NCBI GenBank assembly: GCA_964422365.1
Contig: CAYRAV010000002.1
Location: 1-64,000, forward strand
DNA from: CAYRAV01 sp964422365
GTDB lineage: Bacteria; Bacillota; Clostridia; Lachnospirales; Lachnospiraceae
Direction: 5' to 3'
Length of the DNA: 64,000 nucleotides
Made by a program: the position numbers and the translations under genes. This document shows, piece by piece, positions 9,594 through 18,988 of the stretch (positions are counted from its first letter, which is position 1; each line of letters begins with the position of its first letter). The notes beneath the pieces were generated by a model, which made no database searches, was not told where the DNA came from, and was given only the letters and a program-made list of their open reading frames with translations.

Positions 9594-9661
9594 TATTTAT
9601 AACCTATAATAAACAATCTTAAATTTATCTTATCATTATGCCTATTGTTTGTCAAGAATAT

Positions 9662-10168
9662 TTACATTCCCTTTTTCTGTTCTATCACCGATATCATATC
9701 TACATATGGTTCTAATTCGGATGGCAGATTCTGCCCTGTCATAACCAGCTTATAATAATCGTCTTTTAATTGTATTAGATTGATAACATCCCTCACTGAT
9801 ATAATACCGCAGTCTACCAATCCGAGTACTTCATCCAATACCAGCATATCACATTCACCGGTTTCTAATACTTTACGTGCAAAATTAAATCCATTTAAAA
9901 TGTTTTTCTTCTCTTCGTTTTGAAGTTCTAATGGAAGTTCATCAAAGTAATCTTTTTCTTTCTCAAATCTAAAAAGTTTGATTTCCGGCTCTAGCTTTTT
10001 TAGGTAAGAAAATTCTTCTGCTTCTCTTCCCTTTAAAAATTGAATTACAATTGCCTCATATCCTAAACTTGCTGCTCTGATACACTGTCCTACCGCTGCA
10101 GTTGTCTTTCCTTTTCCAGAACCATAATATACCTGCACAATTTTCTTACACGTATGACCAGTTTCCAT
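9662..10168 (-). CDS. Corrinoid adenosyltransferase (CobO/BtuR/CobA type)
   Basis: A 168-residue P-loop enzyme transferring adenosyl from ATP to cob(I)alamin or cob(I)yrinic acid diamide. The Walker A motif is 'YYGSGKGKTTAAVGQ', followed by 'RAASLGYEAIVIQFLKG', typical of the family. The Walker B-like segment is 'CDMLVLDEVLGLVD'. AGGAGG precedes the ATG. It stands alone here without other cobalamin genes, so a salvage role is as likely as de novo synthesis. I saw no cobalamin riboswitch upstream. Confidence 0.9.
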   Translation of the reverse strand: METGHTCKKIVQVYYGSGKGKTTAAVGQCIRAASLGYEAIVIQFLKGREAEEFSYLKKLEPEIKLFRFEKEKDYFDELPLELQNEEKKNILNGFNFARKVLETGECDMLVLDEVLGLVDCGIISVRDVINLIQLKDDYYKLVMTGQNLPSELEPYVDMISVIEQKKGM

Positions 10169-10333
10169 GTTAGTTTCCTCCTAATTGCATTATCATCTTT
10201 ATAATCACAGCCTAATCTTATTTTACTATAATCATAAAATGTTCTACAGATAACAATTAGCATTGTAACACAATTCCTCACAAAAAGCCATCCTTTTTCT
10301 ATTATTTTACACGTTTTGTAATTTCCAGATGTA

Positions 10334-10966
10334 CTATGATACCTCAACCTGACATTCTAATTTACTTACAGATACTTCATAGGCCACTCTTTTTTCTATT
10401 TCTGTTTCATTCACTTTCTTTTGATACTCTCTGCTCTGAATTCTTCCCCAAATCTGAATATGTTCTCCTACACTGAATTTTTCAGCAAATCTGGCATTTC
10501 TTCCCCAACAAATACAAGGAATATAATCCGATTTGCCATATGGACGGTTGACTGCCAACAATAAATCGGCAATTTCTCTTCCTAATGGAGTCTTACGGTA
10601 AATTGGTGCCTTGCAGATATATCCATCCAGGAAAATGTAGTTTGGCTTTGCACTGATGCTGCTGTCAGCAATTTTTATTTCTCTTGCAAACACGGACAAT
10701 ACCAGACGGTTCCTGTTTTCCTCATGGCGATTATAGGAACGAAACTGTCCAGTTGCTTCTATGTATCTACCCCTGCAATCCTGTTTTACATCAATCAAGC
10801 GTTCTGATACCATTACTGGAATGACATCATAAGATTCACTCAGTCTTTCCACACGTACTTTTACTACATAAAAGCCTTCACCAAACACTCCGTGACTATA
10901 CTCAAAATCACTTATAACCTCCCCTGCAATACTCACTTGATTATTATCCAATATTTTATCTGTCAT
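10334..10966 (-). CDS. Single-stranded DNA-binding-like protein with two OB-fold halves
   Basis: About 210 residues. The N-terminal half ('NNQVSIAGEVISDFEYSH' to 'YIEATGQFRSYNRHEENRN') and the C-terminal half ('NYIFLDGYICKAPIYRKTPL' to 'IQIWGRIQSREY') each look like an SSB-type OB fold. The second is the more typical, with 'GREIADLLLAVNRPYGKSDY' and 'IPCICWGRNA'. The acidic C-terminal tail of canonical SSB is absent. Such double-OB proteins are common in Clostridia in addition to the main SSB. The start at 10966 follows GAGAGGAG; a longer reading lacks a better site. Confidence 0.75.
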   Translation of the reverse strand: MTDKILDNNQVSIAGEVISDFEYSHGVFGEGFYVVKVRVERLSESYDVIPVMVSERLIDVKQDCRGRYIEATGQFRSYNRHEENRNRLVLSVFAREIKIADSSISAKPNYIFLDGYICKAPIYRKTPLGREIADLLLAVNRPYGKSDYIPCICWGRNARFAEKFSVGEHIQIWGRIQSREYQKKVNETEIEKRVAYEVSVSKLECQVEVS

Positions 10967-11009
10967 AATAGTACGACTCCTCTCTCTTTTCTTTTCGCTT
11001 TTCATGATA

Positions 11010-11075
11010 CCTTGTCGGACAAAATCCTCCGCAGCCCGGATGGGCATAAATCATGGTGTGCCCGAATGGGTATAC
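11010..11075. repeat. ~65-bp intergenic repeat, copy 1
   Basis: The segment runs from 'cttgtcggac' to 'cccgaatgggtatac'. It matches 54815-54877 and, in reverse complement, the insert at 51876-51939. The shared core is 'gcccggatgggcat' and 'gtgcccgaatgggtatac', itself partly palindromic (GCCC...GGGC). Confidence 0.6.
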
Positions 11076-11218
11076 TTTTGCGAAATTGTGCTTTAAAATT
11101 TTTTCACTAGTATATATATGTACATTTTTTTATTTTAGAACTGTTTTTTTTATTTTTTTATTTTTTGTTAAATATTCACAAGATGAAATTTTGATATCAA
11201 TCATTTATCATCCTTTAT

Positions 11219-11290
11219 GAGCAGGCTCCCATATACAGATTGCACAATTATTTTTGTATAGCGGAAACTATAACAACCATTTACGCAGCC
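11219..11290. repeat. Intergenic repeat shared with 25060-25134
   Basis: The blocks 'gcaggctcc', 'tatacagattgcacaatta', 'tttttgtat' and 'cgcagcc' match, with substitutions, 'gcaagctca', 'tatacaaattgcacaacta', 'tttctgcat' and 'aacagcc' at 25060-25134. Both copies lie shortly upstream of plus-strand genes (typA and the second arylsulfotransferase). Confidence 0.5.
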
Positions 11291-11440
11291 TAGCTGATTC
11301 TCAAAATTTATACTTGTAAATTCTCTATAATATGATAAAATGAAATGTTGTATCTACTACTTACTGGTTGGGTCTGATACCCAATATATGATAGGCATTT
11401 TGCGTATCATTACCATTGAAAGAAAAGAAAGAGGTAAACA

Positions 11441-13264
11441 ATGAAGAGAAATGATATTAGAAACATTGCAATTATTGCCCATGTAGACCATGGTAAAACA
11501 ACTTTAGTTGATGAACTTTTAAAACAAAGCGGTGTATTCCGTTCTAATCAGACTGTACAGGAACGGGTCATGGACTCTAACGATTTAGAGCGTGAACGTG
11601 GTATTACGATTCTATCCAAAAACACTGCCATTTGGTATAAAGATACAAAAATCAACATCATTGACACTCCGGGACATGCTGACTTTGGTGGTGAAGTGGA
11701 ACGTGTTCTTAAAATGGTAAATGGTGTTATTCTAGTTGTAGATGCCTTTGAGGGACCTATGCCTCAAACAAAATTTGTATTAAAAAAAGCACTGGAATTA
11801 GATCTCCCTGTTATCGTATGTATCAACAAAATTGACCGTCCAGAAGCAAGACCAAACGAAGTCATTGATGAAGTACTGGAATTACTAATCGACCTGGATG
11901 CTTCTGATGAACAGTTAGACTGTCCGTTTATTTTCGCTTCTGCAAAAGCAGGATATGCCATGGATAATATAGAAGATACACCTGAAAACATGAAACCTTT
12001 ATTTGAAAAAATCCTAGACTATATCCCTGCCCCGGAAGGAGAGCCTGAATCCGATACACAGATTTTAATCAGTACCATTGACTATAACGAATATGTAGGA
12101 CGTATCGGTGTAGGTAAGGTGGATAATGGTACCATCAAGGTTAACCAGGATGCTGTTTTGGTTAATGCTCACGAACCAGAAAAATGCAAACGTGTGAAAA
12201 TCAGCAAATTATATGAGTTTGATGGTTTAAATAAAGTAGAGGTACAGGAAGCCGCTTATGGTGCAATTGTTGCTATTTCCGGTATTGCCAATCTGCATAT
12301 TGGTGATACTATCTGCTCTCCTGAAAACCCTGTCGCCATTCCATTCCAGAAAATTTCAGAACCTACCATTGCAATGCATTTTATTGTAAATGACAGCCCA
12401 TTCGCCGGCCAGGAGGGTAAATTTGTTACTTCCAGACATTTGCGTGACCGTCTGTTCAGAGAATTGAACACAGATGTCAGTCTTCGTGTAGAAGAAACAG
12501 AAACAACAGAAGCCTACAAAGTTTCAGGGCGTGGAGAACTTCATTTATCTGTCTTAATTGAAAATATGCGCCGTGAAGGATACGAATTTGCGGTCAGCAA
12601 AGCAGAAGTGCTCTACAAACACGATGAAAACGGAAAATTATTAGAACCTATAGAACGTGCCATTATTGATGTACCTGAAGAATTTTCAGGAAATGTCATT
12701 GAAAAATTAAGCCAGCGAAAAGGAGAACTTCAAAATATGTCAGCAGCCAGTGGCGGCTACCAGCGTCTTGAATTTCTAATTCCTTCCCGTGGTTTAATTG
12801 GATACCGTGGAGAATTTATGACAGACACAAAAGGAAATGGTATCATCAATACCTTATTTGAAGATTATGGTCCTTATAAAGGCGACATCCAGTATAGAAA
12901 ACAGGGCTCCCTTATTGCATTTGAAACCGGAGAATCTATTACCTATGGTTTGTACAATGCACAGGAACGCGGCACTTTATTTATCGGTCCTGGTGAGAAA
13001 GTATATGCTGGTATGGTAATTGGGCAGAATGGTAAAACTGATGACATTGAAGTAAATGTCTGTAAGAAAAAGCAGCTTACTAACACACGTTCTTCTGGTG
13101 CTGATGATGCTCTGAAATTAACACCGCCTAAAGTACTCAGTTTAGAGCAGGCATTGGAATTTATTGATACAGATGAATTATTGGAAATCACTCCAGAACA
13201 TCTCCGTATTCGTAAGAAAATATTAGACCCTACTATGAGAATGCGTGCAAAACGCAACAGCTAA
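11441..13264 (+). CDS. typA: Ribosome-associated GTPase TypA/BipA
   Basis: A 607-residue translational GTPase of normal length. The G domain has G1 '[10 protein letters not shown]', the switch I region 'ERERGITI', G3 '[16 protein letters not shown]' and G4 'NKIDRP'. EF-G-like domains II, III and V follow, then the TypA-specific C-terminal domain ('[18 protein letters not shown]'). It binds 70S ribosomes and helps large-subunit assembly and adaptation to cold or stress. AAGAGG precedes the ATG. Confidence 0.97.
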   Translation: MKRNDIRNIAIIAHVDHGKTTLVDELLKQSGVFRSNQTVQERVMDSNDLERERGITILSKNTAIWYKDTKINIIDTPGHADFGGEVERVLKMVNGVILVVDAFEGPMPQTKFVLKKALELDLPVIVCINKIDRPEARPNEVIDEVLELLIDLDASDEQLDCPFIFASAKAGYAMDNIEDTPENMKPLFEKILDYIPAPEGEPESDTQILISTIDYNEYVGRIGVGKVDNGTIKVNQDAVLVNAHEPEKCKRVKISKLYEFDGLNKVEVQEAAYGAIVAISGIANLHIGDTICSPENPVAIPFQKISEPTIAMHFIVNDSPFAGQEGKFVTSRHLRDRLFRELNTDVSLRVEETETTEAYKVSGRGELHLSVLIENMRREGYEFAVSKAEVLYKHDENGKLLEPIERAIIDVPEEFSGNVIEKLSQRKGELQNMSAASGGYQRLEFLIPSRGLIGYRGEFMTDTKGNGIINTLFEDYGPYKGDIQYRKQGSLIAFETGESITYGLYNAQERGTLFIGPGEKVYAGMVIGQNGKTDDIEVNVCKKKQLTNTRSSGADDALKLTPPKVLSLEQALEFIDTDELLEITPEHLRIRKKILDPTMRMRAKRNS

Positions 13265-13273
13265 TCTATTAAA

Positions 13274-13297
13274 AATGGCATCTGCCATTCTATTTTG
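13274..13297 (+). terminator. Terminator-like hairpin after typA
   Basis: AATGGCA and TGCCATT form a 7-bp stem with a two-base spacer, followed by CTATTTT, ten bases after the typA stop codon. Confidence 0.5.
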
Positions 13298-13338
13298 CAC
13301 CTATCAGATACACCCCGCTTATATTTGATAGGTGCAAA
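13294..13338. repeat. Perfect 13-bp inverted repeat (stem-loop)
   Basis: Arms TTTGCACCTATCA (13294-13306) and TGATAGGTGCAAA (13326-13338) are perfectly complementary around a 19-base loop. No T-run follows on either strand. A second imperfect hairpin (GAAACG/CGTTTC) lies just beyond, between typA and the convergent Panacea-like gene, and the two may together act as a bidirectional terminator. Confidence 0.6.
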
Positions 13339-13401
13339 TACAAAGGTTGAAACGATATGCGTTTCCAATCCTCCTTTGTTCTATTTCTCTTTTTCCTTTT
13401 C

Positions 13402-14181
13402 TCACTCTTTTGTTTTCTTTTTTAATTCCATCACATATTTTTCTATGTATGCTTCAATTTGCTCTAATTCTTTAATTGCACTCTGTTCCATTTCTTTCTT
13501 GAAATGATTACGAATAGAATTTTCAGTTACTACTTTATTATTTTCTTTATCTCTGGAAATTTTTAATGAACTCTTTTCTTTCTCCGCCAATTTTAAAAAT
13601 GCCTTCGGACCATACCAGGAGAACGCCTCTGCAACAGTATTGATTAATTTTTTTTCTTTGTGTGTTAACATTTTTTCTTCTAATTCAAAATATTTTAATG
13701 GTGTATATAGCATTTCCTGATACAATTGAGGATAAGGACAATAATTGCTTGTAATCCTGTACTCCTCTCTAAACAATGCCACATCATAAAATCCAAGTGA
13801 AAAACCCTGTGCAAAATACAGTAATGTCTGTATTTGAGCAGGGGTAGTTTCACCATTATAAAAATTTACAAAATATTGTGCAATCATTCGTATCTTTGAT
13901 TCTGTCATTTTTCCTAAAACAGCCTTTTTGCTTTTCTTAAAGGCGATATCTGTCAAATTTTCTTTATTCTTCAACAATAACTCATAATAAAGCATGGGAC
14001 TATTCAATATCATTTTTAATTTTTCTGAATATTCTTTTGTAGGTATATCGCCATCCATATAACGGATAATCGTTGTTTCCCCCCATCCTAACAATCTTGC
14101 TAACGGTTTCTTCCCAATATGATAATTCTTTAAAATAGATGTAATTTCCTGAACAGTAATCACTTCTTCTTGTCTGGTCAT
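13402..14181 (-). CDS. Panacea/SocA-like (DUF4065) protein with N-terminal HTH
   Basis: A 259-residue protein. The N-terminal part (about 10-55, 'LARLLGWGETTIIRYMDGDI') looks like a helix-turn-helix of the MqsA/XRE type. From about residue 95 it follows the Panacea pattern: 'RMIAQYFVNFY', 'QIQTLLYFAQGFSLGF', 'ALFREEYRIT', with a late 'AFSWYGPKAF'. Panacea domains are common antitoxin modules in toxin-antitoxin pairs. No separate toxin gene is visible beside it: the upstream neighbour, 26 bp away, is a TagF-like polymerase and the downstream neighbour is convergent typA. It may be an orphan antitoxin, a regulator, or a protease-adaptor relative. Confidence 0.7.
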   Translation of the reverse strand: MTRQEEVITVQEITSILKNYHIGKKPLARLLGWGETTIIRYMDGDIPTKEYSEKLKMILNSPMLYYELLLKNKENLTDIAFKKSKKAVLGKMTESKIRMIAQYFVNFYNGETTPAQIQTLLYFAQGFSLGFYDVALFREEYRITSNYCPYPQLYQEMLYTPLKYFELEEKMLTHKEKKLINTVAEAFSWYGPKAFLKLAEKEKSSLKISRDKENNKVVTENSIRNHFKKEMEQSAIKELEQIEAYIEKYVMELKKKTKE

Positions 14182-14207
14182 ATTTATCTTATTCCCCCCA
14201 GTCTTTT

Positions 14208-15368
14208 TTACCTTTTTTCCTGAATCAAGCTGACAACTTTAGCTGCAGCTGTTCCAATATCCTTTGCATTAAATTTGTTTCTAAAGTTTGTGTATCGCTC
14301 TTTCCACTCTTCACTGTTATAATTTTTTATCTGTTCTAATAATTCCTCTGTTGTTCCTGAAACAGGTCCTGGTATATATGCAAAATAGTCAAAATAAAAC
14401 CCTCTTAAATTTTCTCTGTAATTTTCCAAATCGTATGCATAAAAAAACATTGGTCTCTCTAAAATACTATAATCAAACATAACAGAGGAATAATCTGTAA
14501 TCAGATAATCTGCCGCTAAATATAAGTATGCAATATCCTCTGTTTCGTTGAATTGATAGATAAACCCTTTATATGGACTCCAATCAATCCTGTCATTCAT
14601 AATATAATGATATTTTACAATCATAACATACTCATCTGATAATTCCTGTAACATTTTATCAAAATCCATCGTAGTAGCAAACTTATAACTGCTTTCTCCA
14701 TAATATTGATCATCCCGCCAAGTAGGTGCATATAAAATTACCTTCTTATCCTGAGGCAGTCCTAATTTTTTCTTCCATGTAGAAATATTTTCTTTTTCTC
14801 TCACAAGTAAGTCATTTCTTGGATATCCAATTTCAAGTATCTCCTTTTGGAACGCAAAACATCTTCTGAATATATGAGTAGAAAATTCATTTTGTGAGAT
14901 TAGATAGTCCCATGTAGACGAATTTTTTATAAATTTATTATGGTATGCCTTAATATCTTTTTCGGCTTCCATTGCCACCTTATCCATATCCAGACCCAGT
15001 TTTTTTAGTGGTGTACCATGCCATGTCTGAATATAGATTACAGCAGGGCGCTTTTGTATAAAATCCGGCTGCCTGTTATCAAATACCCATAAACCTGCAA
15101 TAGAAAAATAATAGTAATACTTCATGCGGGACCGCTTAATCTTTATGGCAGTTCCCGGAATTACCGTATCCCTATCCTCCAAAATCCAAATACATTTATA
15201 GGTTCTGTCTAACCCCTGATTTACCATTTCTTCATAGATATATCTGGGATTGCCGGAATAATTTCTGCCTGAATTACTTTCAAATAAAATAATTTTTTTA
15301 TCAATTGGAAATACTTTTCCCATGAAATGATATAAAAAAAGTATCATGCTTTTTATCCATTTTTTCAA
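14208..15368 (-). CDS. CDP-glycerol glycerophosphotransferase family protein (TagF/TagB-like)
   Basis: A 386-residue protein of the TagB/TagF GT-B family, which adds polyol-phosphate units from CDP-glycerol or related donors to teichoic-acid-type polymers at the inner membrane face. Conserved blocks are 'IYIQTWHGTPLKKLG', 'ILYAPTWRDDQYYG', 'YPRNDLL' and 'YLITDYSSVMFDY'. The start is TTG, overlapping the stop of the upstream gene by four bases, with AAGGAGAG ahead of it. It lacks the extra N-terminal domain of the fusion at 19788-22052. The polymer acceptor and donor are unknown. Confidence 0.9.
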   Translation of the reverse strand: MKKWIKSMILFLYHFMGKVFPIDKKIILFESNSGRNYSGNPRYIYEEMVNQGLDRTYKCIWILEDRDTVIPGTAIKIKRSRMKYYYYFSIAGLWVFDNRQPDFIQKRPAVIYIQTWHGTPLKKLGLDMDKVAMEAEKDIKAYHNKFIKNSSTWDYLISQNEFSTHIFRRCFAFQKEILEIGYPRNDLLVREKENISTWKKKLGLPQDKKVILYAPTWRDDQYYGESSYKFATTMDFDKMLQELSDEYVMIVKYHYIMNDRIDWSPYKGFIYQFNETEDIAYLYLAADYLITDYSSVMFDYSILERPMFFYAYDLENYRENLRGFYFDYFAYIPGPVSGTTEELLEQIKNYNSEEWKERYTNFRNKFNAKDIGTAAAKVVSLIQEKR

Positions 15369-16531
15369 TTTTTTATTAGCTCTCCTTTTTCTATTAATGC
15401 TAATATTTTTTCTCCCACCATCCCCTGTCCTGCCTTTCCATAAAACAGGTCGCGTATTTCTTTCCTTTCTCCGCTTCTGCTATCGTTCTTATCATGGGAG
15501 ATATGATTCAGACTGTCTAACAATTCCCCGAAATTATTCACCTTATCACCAGGTGTTACTTTTTCATAATCAAAGTACATTTCCCTATCTGATTGTAAAT
15601 AATTTTCATAATCAAAATAGTAAAATATAATAGGCCTGTCCAACAGCAAATAATCGATATATATACTAGAGTAATCTGTAATCAGAATATCAGCGGCCAT
15701 AAGCAGTTTTTGTGTATCATAAGGTTCCTTCGTAATATCTAAAATACGGCTGTATAAGGATAACTCTTCTGTTTCCAGACTATGATAAAAATGTTTCTTT
15801 ACCAAAAAATAATAATCATTCTTTTTACAAAACTCCTCTAGTTGATCCATCTGCATTATTTTTGTTAAATCAATCGGTTCCTTCCCCTCTTTTCTGTGAG
15901 TAGGCGCATATAAAATAATCTTTTTCCCACTGAACAAAGGATTAGAAGTATTTGTAAAAAATATATCATTTCTTGGCTGCCCCAAACATAAAATCTGTTC
16001 TTTGGGACGACGGAACGCTCCCTGATAAATTTCTGCAATCGTCTTGCTGGTTGCCACTACATACTCTCTGCCTAATGGCACATTAATAATCTTATCCCTG
16101 ATACTCTGTTTTTTGCTGTTCCAGTCTTTCTCATAAAAATCATCATATCCAATTTTTTTCAGCGGCACTCCATGCCACAAATTAATAAATACTGCATTTC
16201 CTAAAAAAGCATGTTTCAAATCACTGATACCATTAGAAATCACTGCATATTTTGCCCTTAACTGATACCATATCCCTTTGACAGAAAACCATGTATATGC
16301 TTCATAACCTTCCTGCCTTACCATGTCAACTACTTCCTGATCCTTAGCAATCCAGATTACATGCAATTCTTTATGTTTTTGTGCCTCTATAAATAATGCT
16401 TTTGAATTATCTGCAAATTTTTTCCCCAGCCATGCTCCAAACACGCATATTCTACGACTTCGCGGAAATAACATAGATAAATACATTATGATATATTTTA
16501 CCAGCAATCTTATCTTTTTTAACAGAGCCAT
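15365..16531 (-). CDS. CDP-glycerol glycerophosphotransferase family protein (TagF/TagB-like)
   Basis: A 388-residue paralogue of its neighbour. An N-terminal amphipathic/hydrophobic segment (about 8-25) could bind the membrane. Signature blocks are 'VFINLWHGVPLKKIGYDD', 'IILYAPTHRKEGK', 'GQPRNDIFF' and 'DILITDYSSIYIDYLLLDRP'. The change of TWHGTP to LWHGVP and of PTWRDD to PTHRKE compared with the other two TagF-like proteins suggests a different donor or acceptor. It is co-transcribed with the GT2 upstream (4-bp gap) and the paralogue downstream (overlap). Confidence 0.9.
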   Translation of the reverse strand: MALLKKIRLLVKYIIMYLSMLFPRSRRICVFGAWLGKKFADNSKALFIEAQKHKELHVIWIAKDQEVVDMVRQEGYEAYTWFSVKGIWYQLRAKYAVISNGISDLKHAFLGNAVFINLWHGVPLKKIGYDDFYEKDWNSKKQSIRDKIINVPLGREYVVATSKTIAEIYQGAFRRPKEQILCLGQPRNDIFFTNTSNPLFSGKKIILYAPTHRKEGKEPIDLTKIMQMDQLEEFCKKNDYYFLVKKHFYHSLETEELSLYSRILDITKEPYDTQKLLMAADILITDYSSIYIDYLLLDRPIIFYYFDYENYLQSDREMYFDYEKVTPGDKVNNFGELLDSLNHISHDKNDSRSGERKEIRDLFYGKAGQGMVGEKILALIEKGELIKN

Positions 16532-16535
16532 ATCA

Positions 16536-17471
16536 CTACCCCCACAGATACTGCATTATTCTTCTGATTATTCCAATTTTCAACACTCTATATCTGGTAT
16601 AAAAAAGTATCCTCTTTGCCTTAGACTGATGACATAAGTCTGCATATCCTGATAAAAGCTTTCTTTTTTCCCCATTCCACACTTTATTCTGATAACACTC
16701 ACAGAAATATCCAATCTGCTCCATAGATCTTTTCATTGATTTTTGGTATTCCTGATATCCATTCCAAAAATGTTTCCATAGATAAATTGGATTTCCGGAC
16801 GCTTTCGCACCAACACTGTTACTTTCATGCTGCCTATAATACATTGTACTCTGGTCTACTACTCCAACAACACCATATACCATTGCATACAAGGCAGCCC
16901 AATAATCGTGCATAATTACCTTTTTCAAATCTTTCACCTGGCAAATTCCTTCATATAATTCCCTATTCATCATAATGGTGCATCCTGTCACGTTATTTTG
17001 GATAATCAATGTTGCCAAATCGACTTTTTTTTTCACCTTTGCATACTGAAAAAACGAATCTGCTATTATTCCCATATTTTCATCCACAACTGTCAAATCT
17101 GTATGTACCAATATTGGCACATGCCCTGTTACCTTCTTCTCTAACTTCTTCATACATGAAAGTGTTTTTTCTATCTTGTCTTCCTTCCACACATCATCCT
17201 GATCGGCAAACATGATATAACTTTCTTCCACATTTTTTAGCAAATGGAAAAAATTATTTTTGGCTGAGCCTTTTGGTACCTGGTTCTCTAAAATCGTGAC
17301 CTGCTGTGTTACTTCCTTCTGAAATTTCCTTGCAATTTCTAATGTTCTATCTGTGGAACTGTCGTCACTAATGATAAGATGCCAATCTTGAAAAGTCTGC
17401 CTTTTTATAGAATCTAACTGTTCCTCTAAATATTTTTCACCATTATAAGCTGCCATTAGAATTGCTATCAT
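16536..17471 (-). CDS. Family 2 glycosyltransferase
   Basis: A 311-residue GT-A enzyme. The nucleotide-sugar site shows 'ILMAAYNGEKYLEEQLDSI' and 'LIISDDSSTDRT', with the metal-binding region 'MFADQDDVWKEDKIEK'. The overall pattern resembles rhamnosyltransferase-type GT2s that act on surface glycans, but the sugar cannot be assigned. AGGAGAG precedes the ATG. It starts the second transcriptional block of the cluster, after a terminator downstream of tagD. Confidence 0.88.
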   Translation of the reverse strand: MIAILMAAYNGEKYLEEQLDSIKRQTFQDWHLIISDDSSTDRTLEIARKFQKEVTQQVTILENQVPKGSAKNNFFHLLKNVEESYIMFADQDDVWKEDKIEKTLSCMKKLEKKVTGHVPILVHTDLTVVDENMGIIADSFFQYAKVKKKVDLATLIIQNNVTGCTIMMNRELYEGICQVKDLKKVIMHDYWAALYAMVYGVVGVVDQSTMYYRQHESNSVGAKASGNPIYLWKHFWNGYQEYQKSMKRSMEQIGYFCECYQNKVWNGEKRKLLSGYADLCHQSKAKRILFYTRYRVLKIGIIRRIMQYLWG

Positions 17472-17540
17472 CTTTCTCTCCTATTTTCTCTTTTAGATAA
17501 AAACATAATAAACTGCAGAATTTTAACTTTGACAAAAATG

Positions 17541-17599
17541 AAAAAAGCCCTCTTAGCGTCATTTGATAATTCATTCACACAACCTGCACGCTCTAAGAC
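17541..17599 (-). terminator. Terminator between tagD and the downstream glycosyltransferase
   Basis: On the minus strand, TCTTA..GCGT pairs with ACGCTAAGA (two-base bulge), and the 3' arm continues into GGGCTTTTTT. It may split the surface-polymer cluster into two transcription units or allow partial read-through. Confidence 0.55.
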
Positions 17600-17629
17600 T
17601 CCTTCCATCATTTCCCTATCCTGAAAATG

Positions 17630-18034
17630 CTATTTCTCCTTTGAAACACCTAACTGTAAATCTTTTTTAATCTTTGTGGTAGAAATGCCTTCTGTTCTTG
17701 GAAGATATACTACCTCACAATACTCTTTCAAAAAATCAAATTGTCCTTCCCAGTCATGTCCCATAACAAAAATATCAATATCATTTTCCTGAACATCTCT
17801 GATTTTCTGATCCCATGAATATTCTGGTATAACTTCATCTACATACTTAATCGCTTCCAATATTATTTTTCTATCTTCATAGCTGTGATAAGCTGTTTTA
17901 TGCTTTAACTCATTAAATTCATCAGACGACAATACAACCAATAAGTAATCGCCCATTTCTTTTGCTCTCTTTAACAAATTAATATGCCCTACATGCAACA
18001 AATCATACGTTCCATATGTGATTACTTTTTTCAT
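17630..18034 (-). CDS. tagD: Glycerol-3-phosphate cytidylyltransferase
   Basis: A 134-residue enzyme making CDP-glycerol from CTP and glycerol-3-phosphate, the donor for TagF-type polymerases. It has the nucleotidyltransferase motif 'TYGTYDLLHVGHINLLKRA' (HxGH) and the late motif 'RTEGISTTKIKKDL'. The length matches B. subtilis TagD. Being next to the TagGH exporter and three TagF-like genes strongly supports a glycerol-phosphate polymer as the product of the cluster. Confidence 0.95.
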   Translation of the reverse strand: MKKVITYGTYDLLHVGHINLLKRAKEMGDYLLVVLSSDEFNELKHKTAYHSYEDRKIILEAIKYVDEVIPEYSWDQKIRDVQENDIDIFVMGHDWEGQFDFLKEYCEVVYLPRTEGISTTKIKKDLQLGVSKEK

Positions 18035-18048
18035 ATCCTGTATCTCTC

Positions 18049-18939
18049 CTATTCTATCCTATTGCCTGTTTCCTCATTCTCTTTTGTGGTAGTTTCTGCG
18101 TTTTTTTCCATAATAGCTGCTTCTTTCTCAGCCGCCATCGCTTTTTTACGTCTTCTTTTCCTTCTCCTCTTTCTTCTATCCGGATCGAATTTTGTCTTTT
18201 CTAAATATACTTTCGATACTTCTTCTATCTCTCCCTTAGCAATAATTCTCCCATGCTCCAATAAAATAGCCTTATCACACAGCCTCTGCACCTGTTTTAA
18301 TGAATGTGAGACAAATAAAACCGTCACATCTGATTTAAACATGGATTTGATTTTTCTTTCACTTTTTTTTCTAAATTTAGCATCACCAACGGACAACACC
18401 TCATCTAAAATTAAAATATCCGGCTCCACAACTGTTGCAATAGAAAAACCAAGACGTGCTCTCATTCCGGAAGAATAATTTTTAACAGGAACATTAATAA
18501 AATCACCTAATTCGGAAAAATCAACAATTTCCTGATACTTTTCATCAATAAATTCCTTTTGATATCCCAGCATTGCTCCATACAGATATATATTCTCAGC
18601 ACCTGTATATTGTTTATCAAATCCTGCTCCAAGCTCCAACAAAGGAACAATAGTTCCTCTTCTCATCACGCTGCCCTCTGTTGGTTTTAATACACCAGCT
18701 ACAACTTTTAGCAAGGTACTTTTTCCTGCACCATTTAATCCTAAAATTCCAAGCCGTTCTCCCTGTCTTAACTCAAAACTCACATCTTTTAATGCCCAAA
18801 ATTCCTGATAACTTAAATTTCCTTTTATCAGTTTTATAATATAGTCCTTAAAGTCATCTACTTTCTCCTGACTGAGATTAAATTTCATTCCAACATTTTC
18901 AACTTTAAGGGTAATTTTCCTTTTATTCATTCTTTCCAT
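18049..18939 (-). CDS. tagH: Teichoic-acid/polysaccharide ABC exporter, ATP-binding subunit
   Basis: A 296-residue ATPase with Walker A 'GLNGAGKSTLLKVVAG', signature 'NYSSGMRARLGFS', Walker B 'EPDILILDEVLSVGD' and the H-loop 'LFVSHSLKQV'. The 'ENVGMKFN' start and 'LELGAGFD' segment are typical of the TagH/KpsT/RfbE group. After about residue 250 comes a highly basic stretch (RRKRRRKRRRKK) and a charged tail rather than a folded domain. It pairs with the permease encoded upstream. Confidence 0.92.
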   Translation of the reverse strand: MERMNKRKITLKVENVGMKFNLSQEKVDDFKDYIIKLIKGNLSYQEFWALKDVSFELRQGERLGILGLNGAGKSTLLKVVAGVLKPTEGSVMRRGTIVPLLELGAGFDKQYTGAENIYLYGAMLGYQKEFIDEKYQEIVDFSELGDFINVPVKNYSSGMRARLGFSIATVVEPDILILDEVLSVGDAKFRKKSERKIKSMFKSDVTVLFVSHSLKQVQRLCDKAILLEHGRIIAKGEIEEVSKVYLEKTKFDPDRRKRRRKRRRKKAMAAEKEAAIMEKNAETTTKENEETGNRIE

Positions 18940-18988
18940 CTACATCCTTCTGTTATAAAAAATCTATCTCTTCTTACAATTAATCCCA

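Larger units (their letters stand above)
10967..11440. other. Divergent intergenic region between the SSB-like gene and typA, with two repeat fragments
   Basis: No gene is supported. It contains a ~65-bp repeat copy (11010-11075) and a second repeat (11219-11290), both detailed separately. A TATAAT hexamer at 11326-11331 could be the -10 of a typA promoter, but no convincing -35 is present at the right spacing. Confidence 0.5.

Noticed and set aside
10169..10333. Possible cobalamin riboswitch ahead of the adenosyltransferase
   Set aside because: The gap is too short and lacks the B12-box sequence.
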